From Mucilaginibacter aquatilis (GTDB lineage: Bacteria; Bacteroidota; Bacteroidia; Sphingobacteriales; Sphingobacteriaceae): a stretch of DNA of 64,000 nucleotides. This document shows positions 17,123 through 26,186 of this stretch, piece after piece (the first letter of the stretch is position 1; the number at the start of each line of letters is the position of its first letter). The notes under the pieces are model-generated. The model was not told where the DNA came from. It saw only the letters and a list, made by a program, of their open reading frames with translations, and did no database searches. The stretch covers positions 665,310 to 729,309 of the forward strand of contig NZ_WQLA01000003.1 in assembly GCF_009755275.1 (NCBI RefSeq), written 5' to 3'. A program made the translations under genes and the position numbers.

Positions 17123-18250
17123 ATGAAAATTAAACTTTTACAACACAACAAATTAATTTGTTTGCTTTTAATCAGCGCTATTGCGGTGCTTTCATCATGT
17201 TCGAAAAATGAAACAGAACCATTTCAAAAACTTGAAGTTGAGAGCATTGCCGGCATCTATATGCTGAGTGAAGGCTCGTATGGTGCAGGTAACGGATCTA
17301 TTGCCTATTATAATATGGCCAATAAAACAAGTGAGAAAGATTACTATCGGAAAGTTAATGGTACTGCTCTGGGTGAAACATCAAATGACCTGCAGCGTTA
17401 TGGCAGCAAAATGTATTGTGTAGTAACAGGTATTGACGGCGCAACAAAATCATTTGTAGACGTAATGGATATTAACACCTGCAAAACCATCAAAAGAATA
17501 TCATTTAACTCTGCTACCAACGGCTATATGCCAAGATATATTGCCTTTTACCAGGGTAAGGCCTACGTTTCGCGCTATGATGGCAAAATTAGTCGTATTG
17601 ATACAGCAACTCTAAATGTTGATGGTGAGTTAGATCTTAAGGCTCCTTACCTTGAAGGTTTAGCGGTAGCCAACGGTAAATTGTACGTTGCCAATTCAGA
17701 TTATCTTTTGAACGGCGTAAACAAGGTTTCTGTAGTTAACTTAAATTCATTTACCAAATTGAGCGATATTACGGTTACGCAAAATCCAACAAAGGTTACG
17801 GCTGCCGCCAACGGAAACGTGTATGTGATTTGCCAGGGCAATTATACCACAGTAGCAGCACAGGTAGACGTTATCAATAGCCTTACCGATACCAAAACCA
17901 CGCTTACGACTCTTAAAGGTGTGGATTACAGCACATCAGTATCAATTTACCAGAATGCGGGCGTTATAGGTTTAACTAATACAACCACCTTTACGCCTGA
18001 CATTAAAGTTTTTAATGCTGCTACATCAACAGTGGGCAATAACTTTATAACTGATGGCACATCGGTTGGCTTATTGTACGGATTAACCGTTGACCCATTT
18101 AGCGGCGGCGTTGTAATTGGCGATGATGTAAGCTTTACCAGCAAAGTTTGGCGTGCTTATTATTACGACAAGGCCGGCGTTAAAAAGCTTGAGTTTGAAA
18201 CGGCGGTTAACCCTAAATCGGCTGTATTCGTTTATAATTACAAAAAATAA
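17123..18250 (+). CDS. BtuG-like beta-propeller surface lipoprotein (YncE/DUF5074 type), copy 2
   Basis: The 375-residue protein is a diverged paralogue of the preceding one. It has the lipobox LSSC, the matching start of the mature part (GIYMLSEGSYGAGNGSIAYY against GFYLLNEGNLNMNKASLDYI in copy 1), and propeller blades such as KMYCVVTGIDGATK, KLYVANSDYLLNG and NVYVICQGNY. Conservation is clear in blade layout but individual residues differ widely. It lies 24 bases after copy 1 in the riboswitch operon. A tandem pair suggests division of labour in corrinoid capture at the cell surface, which is inference. Confidence 0.82.
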   Translation: MKIKLLQHNKLICLLLISAIAVLSSCSKNETEPFQKLEVESIAGIYMLSEGSYGAGNGSIAYYNMANKTSEKDYYRKVNGTALGETSNDLQRYGSKMYCVVTGIDGATKSFVDVMDINTCKTIKRISFNSATNGYMPRYIAFYQGKAYVSRYDGKISRIDTATLNVDGELDLKAPYLEGLAVANGKLYVANSDYLLNGVNKVSVVNLNSFTKLSDITVTQNPTKVTAAANGNVYVICQGNYTTVAAQVDVINSLTDTKTTLTTLKGVDYSTSVSIYQNAGVIGLTNTTTFTPDIKVFNAATSTVGNNFITDGTSVGLLYGLTVDPFSGGVVIGDDVSFTSKVWRAYYYDKAGVKKLEFETAVNPKSAVFVYNYKK

Positions 18251-18264
18251 GGCTTGTTATAAAT

Positions 18265-19170
18265 ATGTTAAACATTAACTATAAAATAACGCTCAGCTTT
18301 ATCTCCATACTAGCTGGTGGTGTAATGCTGCTAAGTTCGTGCTCGAAGAAAGATGAACAAACTCCAACAGACCCTGAAGCTACACAGCCAATAAGGCCCG
18401 TTACCGATCTAAGTAAAGCTTATGTAACGCAGCTATTTAGCTACAACCCTGCTCCGGGGCAATTTATAAATACTTCGGTAGGTAATACAGAGGCAGCTCA
18501 AAGCGTACTTAATGGTAAAAATGGTTTGGTAAGCTTAGGCGCATTTGGAGGCAGTATTGTATTTGGCTTTGACCACACCGTTTTAAATGTTGATGGCAAA
18601 GAGGATATCGTGATATATGCTAACGCGGCAACCGGTTCTGCTGAGCCAGGTGTAGTGTGGGTAATGCAGGACACGAACAAAAATGGCCTTCCTGATGATA
18701 CCTGGTTTGAACTTGCAGGATCTGCAACAAACGCCGCAGGCTATGTGCGTAACTACCAGGTAACCTACACCCGCCCCGACCCCGTTACCGGTGACGTTAA
18801 ATGGAAGGGTAGTTTGAAAGACTCGGGCTTGGTTAAAACCAATACGTTTCACAAGCAGCCATATTATCCCGAAGCTGTAACAGCCGCAAGCTATACATTA
18901 CAAGGCACTCTATTACCATCAACAAACATAGATGCAAATAACCCATCCTTTATCACAAGCGCTCCCTTCAATTTTGGTTACGCCGACAGCACTCCCGGTG
19001 GCGATAAGGTTGATATTGGCAATGCAATTGATGACAAAGGAAATAAGGTTAAGCTTAACGGTATTGACTTTATTAAAGTGCAAACCGGCATACAATTTAA
19101 CTTAGGCTGGTTAGGCGAACTATCAACAGAAGTTAGAGGCATAGCTGATATCAGCCTCGAAAAGCTGTAG
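18265..19170 (+). CDS. Uncharacterised surface lipoprotein of the cobalamin operon
   Basis: The 301-residue protein has a lipoprotein signal with lipobox LLSSC and an acidic, Pro/Thr-rich tether. It is not a propeller. The core has LGAFGGSIVFGFDH and a calcium-loop-like segment DTNKNGLPDDTW (DxNxNGxxDD, as in EF-hand and thrombospondin type 3 loops), then Pro-rich beta segments and GIDFIKVQTGIQ near the C-terminus. It is unlike the DUF4465 (BtuH) family as I know it. It is the last gene of the operon, 14 bases after the second BtuG-like gene. A role in binding or processing corrinoids at the surface is inferred from context only. Confidence 0.78.
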   Translation: MLNINYKITLSFISILAGGVMLLSSCSKKDEQTPTDPEATQPIRPVTDLSKAYVTQLFSYNPAPGQFINTSVGNTEAAQSVLNGKNGLVSLGAFGGSIVFGFDHTVLNVDGKEDIVIYANAATGSAEPGVVWVMQDTNKNGLPDDTWFELAGSATNAAGYVRNYQVTYTRPDPVTGDVKWKGSLKDSGLVKTNTFHKQPYYPEAVTAASYTLQGTLLPSTNIDANNPSFITSAPFNFGYADSTPGGDKVDIGNAIDDKGNKVKLNGIDFIKVQTGIQFNLGWLGELSTEVRGIADISLEKL

Positions 19171-19183
19171 CTTAAAGTTTTTC

Positions 19184-19220
19184 AACATCCTCGCAGTATA
19201 TTAATTATTGCGAGGATGTT
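19184..19220 (+). terminator. Hairpin ending the cobalamin operon
   Basis: A perfect 12-bp inverted repeat (AACATCCTCGCA / TGCGAGGATGTT) with a 13-base loop lies 13 bases after the last stop codon. The following tract is only moderately T-rich, so termination may be partial. Confidence 0.6.
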
Positions 19221-19323
19221 ATTAGATCTTATCGGTTTAAGGTACCTTTGTCATTCAATTTTAGAACTTTTGATTTGCATGTTACTCAAAAGCTATTTTA
19301 TACCAATTTATAACAAGAACCAA

Positions 19324-22300
19324 TTAAACTAATTTTAGATAACCGTTATCTCTTTTAATTACCGCATTATTCTCTGCAACCTGGATAGCCTCGAGCAACA
19401 GTTGTTTCATGTCTTCTGTTAACCTGCTAAAACCAAACAGTTTGGCAACCAGGTTTGCAGTAGCTTCGTCAGTAATAGCAACTGCTTCACATACAACTTG
19501 TTTAATTGCCAGGTTTATTTCCTCAGGCGCAATGAGCTGTAATCTTCTGGAAGAAGACGGAAGTTGGCTTCGATTACGAATTACAGGTTCTTCCATTTCG
19601 TAATGCCAAAGAAAATCACCTTTCATTTTTATCAAACCATTTTGCTCACTAAGATTGCAGGCCTGTGTCAGTGTGTATTTTATCCGCGATCCAACCTTCG
19701 ATATGCCTGCTGCTTCGACCATCCGCCGGGCCATTTCATCAAAATGAACCGGGCTTTCGACCTTAACAATTTCACTTATCCAAGCAGCTAAACTGCCGAA
19801 AGAGTGTAAGTGCATTTCCTGAGAGCCAATGGCAGCTGGTAGTGTTGCCAGCTGATAGTAAACAGTTTTAGTAATTGTTTCCTCTACCTTTTCACGCTCC
19901 AAAACGCGTTGTTCTTCTTCATAAACTTTCGTTTCCTGATCTGCGCTGTCGGTTATGGCTTTAGCTTGTTCAATTGCTTTAATCAAACGTTTTAATTCAC
20001 GTTCAGGGTTTCGGTACCAATCTGTACTCCACACACGGTAAATGTTCCATCCAAACATTTCCAGCACCTGTGTGCGCAATCGATCACGGTCTGTGGCTGA
20101 TCTGGCTTTGGCGTAGTTTCGCCCGTCGCATTCAATTCCAATAATATAACGTCCTGGGTTATGCTGGTCAACAACCGCGAGATCAAGATAAAAGCCGGCC
20201 GAACCCACCTTACTCCTGACAACATAACCTAGAGCGGTCAACTGGTTTGCAACTTCATCTTCAAAAGGCCTTATTTCTGTTAAAATAGATTCGCTGTTTT
20301 GTTCAAATTTTGCATGCTGCGCGAAATGCAAGAAGCTTTTTAAAGCGCGGATACCAAACTTCGCATTTTCTTTAACGGGTATGTCTGCCGATGTGATATT
20401 AGTGAATACCTCACAACGCATTTTTGCCCTTGTGATGAGTACATTTAACCTGCGTTCGCCGCCCTCATTGTTTAGTGGGCCAAAACTTATGGGTACCGTA
20501 CCGTTTTCAACTCGCCCGTAGCCAATACTTATATAAATTACATCGCGCTCGTCGCCCTGAACGTTTTCAAGATTTTTTATAAAAAAGGGTTCATGTGGAT
20601 GACTTTTAAAGAATGTTTCTACTTCGGGATGCTGGCGGCGTTGCAATTCTAACGCCGCTTGTATGGCCTGCATTTGCGAAGTGCTGAACGCCACAACGCC
20701 CAAGCTTAGCTCAGGATATTGCTTAGCATGGGTAATAACCGCTTGAGCAACTTTCTCAGCTTCTATTGGGTTAGTACGTGTTTTACCACGATCGTAAACG
20801 GCCTCTGCAAGGTGGTGGAAACGTAGTCCAAGACTTTGACGTGAACCAGGACTGGGGAAAATTACCAATTTGTTTTCGTAAAACTCATGGTTTGATAAAG
20901 TGATCAGTGATTCATGGCGGCTACGGTAATGCCATTTCAACATACTGCTCGGTGCACCTTGTCCATCGCACATGCCAAGAATGCTCTGCATATCAGCTGT
21001 CTGGTTGTCTTCGTCTTCCACTTCGGTATTCAGCTTATCGAAAAAGCTCGTTGGCGGCAGTTGTTTGGTATCGCCAACAACCACCAATTGCTTCCCGCGC
21101 ATGATAGCCCCCAAAGCATCAACAGGACGCACCTGGCTCGCTTCGTCAAAAATAACAAGGTCAAACTGTATGTTTCCCGGTGGTAGAAAATTGGCGATAG
21201 ACATTGGGCTCATCATCCACACCGGCTTAATGGCCTGCATGGCAGCACCAGCTTCTTCAACCAACTTACGTATGGGCATGTGGCGGGCACGTTTGTTAAA
21301 TTCAGTTCTTAAAACGTTTACCTGGCCGCCCGCATGTTGCTTTGGTATATTTTCCCAATGCTTTAAGGATACCCGTGCTCGGTTATACACTAAATTAAGC
21401 TGGTCGAGCCGTTTGAACTGATCAATAACGCTTTCATGGCTTACCCGTTCAAACTGTGTTAGCGCCGGATTTGACTTAAAAGCCTGCTCAATCAGGTATT
21501 CGTACCATGTCTTCAGTAAGGCAGTTTTTAACCATTGAGAAGCAATTTCCCAATGGGTTGAAACGTCGACCAAAAAATCAAAACCGGCCTGACTTGCTGC
21601 CAGGGCAAGATTGTTCCAATCAATAACCAGTTGAAGCTCCGCAAACCTCTCAGCACGTTTTAACCAAAATGCCGCCTGTGCACGAAACGTCATTGCATCT
21701 ATTTCTGATTGCTTTACGCCCTTTGATTCGTTAAGCCTCAGCGTGGTGAAAACTGTTTGCCGTTGAATTTCGATATTGTTCGCATGTTGCTTAAGCTCTT
21801 TTGCCCACGCAGCAGCGGTAGAGGCTGCATTATTATGTTTTAAAAATTCAATTAGTTGAGCACTAATCCGGTTGTCAGAAAACTGTTGGTGTACGTCTGA
21901 GAGGTATTCAGCTGCACAACTTAGCGCGCTCCATTCCGATTTTTGTTTTGACCATCGCTTACCAAATATAGATGCCGCTAATGGTTCTAATGCGGCCATC
22001 TCAGTTTCCATGCGCCGGGCCTCTGAGATAGTATCAACTATTTTTAATTTTTCAGAAAGTTCATCCGGCAGGCCGACTTTTAAAAAAGATGCCAGCCTTT
22101 GGTTTGCCCGGCGGTAGCTTCCAATCAAAAACTTGTACCATTTACTGCCATGCGCTACCAAATTTTGACGAATGTCCAGAATATCCTGCGACCAGGCCTC
22201 CGGTATAAGCTTGTCTTTATGTTCTTTGTAAAGCAGGTCAAGTGCTTGCCCTGCGTCAACTAATTCACGAATATCCTCTTTCTTTAAAAGCCATACATCA

Positions 22301-24006
22301 TTGCTAATATCAAGGCCGGTAAGATCAGTAGCTTTGGATGCTACTTCTAATTGAGTACTTAAAAAGCTTAATGAGTTAGCATCGTCGGCCGGTTCAAGGC
22401 CGGTAGAGGTATGTATTTTGTCTGATAATTCGCGCAAAGCCGCAACTGCCTGACCTGCCTGTCGTACTTGTTCTAAAACCGGGCCTTTCTCGTGCGGTAA
22501 CAAAACGGTAATTTCGCTGCCCCAAAATAAAAGGTTTTGAGGGGTGCCAATATCTTTAAGCCTTGCTTGAAGACGGTCACATATTGCCGTTGCCTCACGT
22601 ATCTTATCAGCGTTCCAATGATCAATATTATGAATAGGTATTTTAGGCAAGTGTTGCGCACCAATCTCTTTATCAATTTGTAATAGATACCCTATGACCT
22701 GGTTAGCGCTCAAACCGCTACCGGCAACACCAGCATTCACTGCATTGCAATAATTGTTTAATTCATTGCGGAAAACAGCCAGTTGCTGAACTTCTAGTTC
22801 CAACTGGTTAATTGACGGCCTTCCAAGTTCCATAACCCGTTTAAGTTCTTCTAACAGGTCACGCTTGTTGGCCTTATGACTATGTAGTTCCAAACAAGCC
22901 TCGCCAAGCTGTGCGGAATCTAACCTACGCTTTACAACTTCCAACGCGGCCATTTTCTCGGCCACAAACAAAACCTTTTTTCCCTGACCTATGGCGTCGG
23001 CAATAATGTTGGTTATAGTTTGTGACTTGCCTGTGCCTGGAGGGCCTTGTATAACCAGATTATGTCCCTCATTCACTGCCAATATTGCTTGCATTTGTGA
23101 GCTATCGGCATCTACAACTTTAAATAAGGCGTTTGCGTTAGTTTCTTCGTCGAGGTCTTTGGCGTCTTCGTTTTCAGGCTGATAGTTCGAATGGAACCCG
23201 GTTTCAAATAATGCTTGAATGTTGTCATTTAAGCCTGGCTGTTGAGCATCTGGCCATTTTGCAGTATCAAGATCATTATAAATCATGAATTTGCCGAAAG
23301 AAAAAAAGCCAAGCTCAATTTCATCGTGTTCAACCGCCCATAACTCTTGGTTGGCAATATGATCTTCTATTAGCTTGAAATATGAGTTAACATTCATATC
23401 CTCCGAATCTGGCATATCCGGTATTGATATGTTAAAGTCGGCCTTCATTTTGGCCTGCAATGATAGATTTGCGCCTATCTCGCTTCCTGTATATTTTAAG
23501 CGGAAACGCTCTTGCGCGCTGGAACGTTCAAGCTCTACTGGTATAAGTAAGAGTGGTGCGTAGCGCGGCGTGTCTGTATCACCCTGCTCATACCATTTGA
23601 GCATACCAAGCGCCAGGTAAAGTATGTTTACGCCCTGTTCCTCAATGCTGGTACGGGCAAAATAGTAGGTGTTTAGTAACCTCGTTTGTAATTTCTGCTC
23701 TGTTTCGCTGGTTTGTAATTTAGTGTCCTGATAAGATTCATCTGTTGATTGAGGCAATTCAGCCACTTCAATGTGATCGCCAACAACATCTTGAATACCT
23801 TTACTGATTTTCTTTTCAGATATACCCAAGAAAGTCATGGCCTTGTTTTGCCTTGCAAGAATATCAAAAATGAATTCAGATTTCTCTTGGACTATTTTAA
23901 GCCCTTTCCCTTTAGGAGTCTTATAATTTAGAAGAGGGTTCCTTAAACCGAGATCCAATAATTCTTTACGTGAAGCTTCCAGCTTTGCTTTTATAGATTC
24001 GAGCAT
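19324..24006 (-). CDS. DUF4011 / SF1 helicase / MTES_1575-type nuclease / DUF3320 giant protein
   Basis: From the ATG at 24006 the protein has 1560 residues. Order of parts: DUF4011 at the N-terminus (SRKELLDLGLRNPLLNYK); SF1 helicase Walker A GPPGTGKSQT near residue 320; a long helical insertion; Walker B FDEASQVRPVDALG near 953 with VVVGDTKQLPPTSFF; WHYRSRHESL near 1027; VQGDERDVIYISIGYGR and RRLNVLITRAK; a PD-(D/E)XK nuclease of the MTES_1575/Vsr-like type near 1260-1380 (FYLDLAVV, GIECDGRNY, DRDRLRTQVLEMFGW, YRVWSTDWYRNP); and DUF3320 at the end. Helicase-nuclease proteins of this architecture are reported among antiphage genes. It stands alone, between the cobalamin operon and a gene-free stretch. 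Confidence 0.9.
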   Translation of the reverse strand: MLESIKAKLEASRKELLDLGLRNPLLNYKTPKGKGLKIVQEKSEFIFDILARQNKAMTFLGISEKKISKGIQDVVGDHIEVAELPQSTDESYQDTKLQTSETEQKLQTRLLNTYYFARTSIEEQGVNILYLALGMLKWYEQGDTDTPRYAPLLLIPVELERSSAQERFRLKYTGSEIGANLSLQAKMKADFNISIPDMPDSEDMNVNSYFKLIEDHIANQELWAVEHDEIELGFFSFGKFMIYNDLDTAKWPDAQQPGLNDNIQALFETGFHSNYQPENEDAKDLDEETNANALFKVVDADSSQMQAILAVNEGHNLVIQGPPGTGKSQTITNIIADAIGQGKKVLFVAEKMAALEVVKRRLDSAQLGEACLELHSHKANKRDLLEELKRVMELGRPSINQLELEVQQLAVFRNELNNYCNAVNAGVAGSGLSANQVIGYLLQIDKEIGAQHLPKIPIHNIDHWNADKIREATAICDRLQARLKDIGTPQNLLFWGSEITVLLPHEKGPVLEQVRQAGQAVAALRELSDKIHTSTGLEPADDANSLSFLSTQLEVASKATDLTGLDISNDVWLLKKEDIRELVDAGQALDLLYKEHKDKLIPEAWSQDILDIRQNLVAHGSKWYKFLIGSYRRANQRLASFLKVGLPDELSEKLKIVDTISEARRMETEMAALEPLAASIFGKRWSKQKSEWSALSCAAEYLSDVHQQFSDNRISAQLIEFLKHNNAASTAAAWAKELKQHANNIEIQRQTVFTTLRLNESKGVKQSEIDAMTFRAQAAFWLKRAERFAELQLVIDWNNLALAASQAGFDFLVDVSTHWEIASQWLKTALLKTWYEYLIEQAFKSNPALTQFERVSHESVIDQFKRLDQLNLVYNRARVSLKHWENIPKQHAGGQVNVLRTEFNKRARHMPIRKLVEEAGAAMQAIKPVWMMSPMSIANFLPPGNIQFDLVIFDEASQVRPVDALGAIMRGKQLVVVGDTKQLPPTSFFDKLNTEVEDEDNQTADMQSILGMCDGQGAPSSMLKWHYRSRHESLITLSNHEFYENKLVIFPSPGSRQSLGLRFHHLAEAVYDRGKTRTNPIEAEKVAQAVITHAKQYPELSLGVVAFSTSQMQAIQAALELQRRQHPEVETFFKSHPHEPFFIKNLENVQGDERDVIYISIGYGRVENGTVPISFGPLNNEGGERRLNVLITRAKMRCEVFTNITSADIPVKENAKFGIRALKSFLHFAQHAKFEQNSESILTEIRPFEDEVANQLTALGYVVRSKVGSAGFYLDLAVVDQHNPGRYIIGIECDGRNYAKARSATDRDRLRTQVLEMFGWNIYRVWSTDWYRNPERELKRLIKAIEQAKAITDSADQETKVYEEEQRVLEREKVEETITKTVYYQLATLPAAIGSQEMHLHSFGSLAAWISEIVKVESPVHFDEMARRMVEAAGISKVGSRIKYTLTQACNLSEQNGLIKMKGDFLWHYEMEEPVIRNRSQLPSSSRRLQLIAPEEINLAIKQVVCEAVAITDEATANLVAKLFGFSRLTEDMKQLLLEAIQVAENNAVIKRDNGYLKLV

Positions 24007-24027
24007 TTTTGTGACAAGGTTAAACAA

Positions 24028-24412
24028 TTTTTGACGGCCGTATCAAATTTAGCCTATTAACACTTGTAAAACAAATGAGTTGATTGAGCTTTGTGTAATC
24101 TAAAGTATTGCACTTAAAAATCATCATCTTGATTTCCCTCAACCATATATATTATGAGATTTTCGTTGCATCAAGCTTCAATTTTTACAAAGGCGAATTA
24201 ACAGTTTTGCATAATTAAGTGCCTGTGATAGTTCATAGCTTTTAGCAATTAAATAGGCGTTTTAGAACGTTCATGTACAAACAATCACTGATGTATGTAG
24301 CGTTATCAAAGGGGTTCATTAAAGCAGCGGGTCAAGGTTAACTGGCTTGAGGAAGTTTGGCCTTAAAAAAAAGCTTTATCAAATCGACACTTTTTAGAAT
24401 GACTATTGACAC
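24028..24412. other. Gene-free stretch upstream of the helicase-nuclease gene
   Basis: About 385 bases with no open frame of note on either strand. It is AT-rich and presumably holds the helicase promoter near its left end, but I see no convincing TTTG / TAnnTTTG pair. No inverted repeats or attachment-site repeats of the adjacent tRNA were found by eye. Confidence 0.6.
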
Positions 24413-24449
24413 TTAAACAAAAAGGGTTGCTCTTTTGGAGCAACCCTTT
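24413..24449 (-). terminator. Intrinsic terminator of tRNA-Leu
   Basis: A perfect 12-bp stem (AAAGGGTTGCTC / GAGCAACCCTTT) with a 5-base loop is followed on the minus strand by a T-rich tail. It lies 27 bases beyond the mature tRNA 3' end. Confidence 0.85.
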
Positions 24450-24476
24450 CAAAAGTCGGATCTAAGTCCGATTATG

Positions 24477-24560
24477 TACCCAGAGCCGGGGTCGAACCGG
24501 CACGGCCTTGCGGCCACAGGTGTTTGAGACCAGCGCGTCTACCGATTCCGCCATCTGGGC
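24477..24560 (-). tRNA. tRNA-Leu(CAA)
   Basis: The minus strand folds as an 84-nt class II tRNA: acceptor GCCCAGA/TCTGGGT with a terminal G-U pair, D-arm with AATCGGTAGACGC, anticodon loop CTCAAAC (anticodon CAA, leucine), a long variable arm (GTGGCCGCAAGGCCGT), and T-arm GCCGGTTCGACCCCGGC. CCA is not encoded. The anticodon stem CTGGT/ACCTG has one U-U mismatch. Confidence 0.95.
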
Positions 24561-24577
24561 CTGTCCGCAACTTCCTT

Positions 24578-25105
24578 TCAGAAGCGGGATGCAAATGTAT
24601 TCAAACTATCCTTAATTCGCAACAAATATTTTTGTCTATAGTAAATATCTGCAATTTGATTAAGCCTGCTTTCTTTTGCGGTGTCATTAAGTGTTTCATA
24701 GTCAGCAGTAAGCGCGCTCAGCTGCCCATTCAAATCATCCTCAACAGCAAGCGCCTCAGCACGTAATTTTGCTAATTCTTCAGCATCATCAACCTCCATT
24801 AGCCTTTCGTTCAGGTCCATCATCTCCATTAAAAAGTCGGCAGGCAATTGAGGTTTCGCTCCCTCGTTTACCAAACCATGCTGTTTTAATATATACTCTA
24901 AACGTTTGGCAGGATTGCTGAGCGTATTGTATGCTTTATTGTTTAAGGTTGAAATTTCCAGTATCTCTTGCTGTTTTGCTTCATCTTCGTTTGCAAAAAA
25001 GTCGGGGTGATATTGCTTGCTCAGGGAGTAGAACTTATTTTTTATCGCTGCCTCGTCTGGGTTAAAGGACTCGGGTATATTATAAAATTCAAAAAAATTA
25101 ATCAT
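24578..25105 (-). CDS. hscB: Fe-S cluster assembly co-chaperone HscB (J-domain)
   Basis: From the ATG at 25105 the protein has 175 residues, the usual HscB length; the longer frame begins at a TTG. The J-domain at residues 1-75 includes QYHPDFFANED with the essential HPD, and LNNKAYNTLSNPAKRLEYIL. The C-terminal HscB oligomerisation domain begins near DFLMEMMDLNERL, the segment that in E. coli HscB contacts IscU. It stimulates the Hsp70 partner (HscA or DnaK) in transfer of clusters from the scaffold. It is followed closely by tRNA-Leu on the same strand. Confidence 0.93.
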   Translation of the reverse strand: MINFFEFYNIPESFNPDEAAIKNKFYSLSKQYHPDFFANEDEAKQQEILEISTLNNKAYNTLSNPAKRLEYILKQHGLVNEGAKPQLPADFLMEMMDLNERLMEVDDAEELAKLRAEALAVEDDLNGQLSALTADYETLNDTAKESRLNQIADIYYRQKYLLRIKDSLNTFASRF

Positions 25106-25236
25106 GTACAAAGTGTTGATGTAATAAGGTAAAGGTATATATTTAAACAAATGTTTAGTCCTTTTTACATATTGTTAAATCGGTACAATCTGAGCTAAAA
25201 ATATAAAGCCATTAGCCGAGGTAAAACCATATTGTA

Positions 25237-25716
25237 ATGAGTGCGTTAACATATTTTAAGCCAATCATTCACACTCTTATGAAACGTTTTTTTGCTCCTT
25301 ACAACCTGCCTGCAAGCCTGGATGTTGCACTTTTATTGTTACGGTTTTCGTGCGGAATTGCATTTATAATGCATGGCTATGGAAAAATTCAAAGTCCGAT
25401 GAGCTGGATGGGTCCCGAATCATTTATCCCTCCCGTGTTCCAGGCGTTAGCTGCAATATCTGAATTTGGAGGAGGCATAGCACTTGTATTAGGTTTAGCC
25501 ACACGCCTTGCCGCTTTAGGCATAATGATTACAATGGCGGTAGCAGTTTACGTACATGCCGTTATGGGTGGTGATCCCTTTGTTAGTGCAACCGGAGGCA
25601 AATCATATGAATTAGCTGCAAACTACCTGTGTATAGCTTTAGTGTTTTTGGCTGCCGGTGCCGGACGCTTCTCTTTAGATAAGTTAATTTTTGGCGACCG
25701 GGCCAACTTGTCATAA
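25237..25716 (+). CDS. DoxX family membrane protein
   Basis: The 159-residue protein has four predicted membrane segments and the DoxX pattern: [58 protein letters not shown] and [20 protein letters not shown]. DoxX proteins are inner-membrane proteins of uncertain function, linked to redox stress and quinone-related processes. The ATG at 25237 is used; an internal ATG at 25279 is also plausible. It is 17 bases upstream of the proposed VOC protein start, suggesting an operon. Confidence 0.88.
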   Translation: MSALTYFKPIIHTLMKRFFAPYNLPASLDVALLLLRFSCGIAFIMHGYGKIQSPMSWMGPESFIPPVFQALAAISEFGGGIALVLGLATRLAALGIMITMAVAVYVHAVMGGDPFVSATGGKSYELAANYLCIALVFLAAGAGRFSLDKLIFGDRANLS

Positions 25717-25733
25717 GTTGTTATCAAATAGAA

Positions 25734-26126
25734 ATTATATTCAAAGATACCAAAGCATTCAGTGGCTTTTCGGTTGATGATATTGAAAAGGCCAAACACT
25801 TTTACAGTACTGTTTTAGGTTTAGATGTTGAGGAGTTGGACATGTCAGGCACTTTGCGTCTGCATATTGCCGGCGGTGGCAAAGTTCTTATTTATGTCAA
25901 ACCCAATCATAACCCGGCAACGTTTACGATACTGAACTTTCCGGTAAAGAATGTTGAAGCGGCAGTTGCTGAGCTTACAGCGAAGGGAGTAAGATTTAAA
26001 ATTTACGACGAGCCGAACTTCAAAACTAATGAAAACGGTATTTTTTTAGGCGGCGGACCAAAAATTGCCTGGTTTAAAGATCCTGCCGGAAACTTCCTTT
26101 CAATCATTGAAGAAGGGGAAGCGTAA
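25734..26126 (+). CDS. VOC/glyoxalase superfamily protein with a non-canonical start
   Basis: The obvious ATG (25836) would give only 96 residues and cut off the first beta-alpha-beta unit. Upstream in the same frame the sequence encodes [22 protein letters not shown]..., the canonical N-terminus of a VOC fold, with no stop back to 25734. No ATG, GTG or TTG occurs there; the best candidates are ATT at 25734 or ATA at 25737, giving about 130 residues. The C-terminal half has [17 protein letters not shown] and [17 protein letters not shown], a typical second module with the metal-site Glu. Substrate is unknown. It lies just after doxX. Confidence 0.6.
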   Translation: MIFKDTKAFSGFSVDDIEKAKHFYSTVLGLDVEELDMSGTLRLHIAGGGKVLIYVKPNHNPATFTILNFPVKNVEAAVAELTAKGVRFKIYDEPNFKTNENGIFLGGGPKIAWFKDPAGNFLSIIEEGEA

Positions 26127-26186
26127 CAATGAGTCTCTGAAAACGTAAGGTATTTATTATCTTCACTACCTAAATACGCTTAAGCA

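Noticed and set aside
20972..21421. 149-codon frame on the plus strand within the helicase-nuclease gene
   Set aside because: Antisense to conserved helicase motifs; no protein signature.
24028..24560. Island attachment site at tRNA-Leu
   Set aside because: By eye no direct repeat of the tRNA 3' end is found in the window and no integrase is present; needs a genome-wide check.
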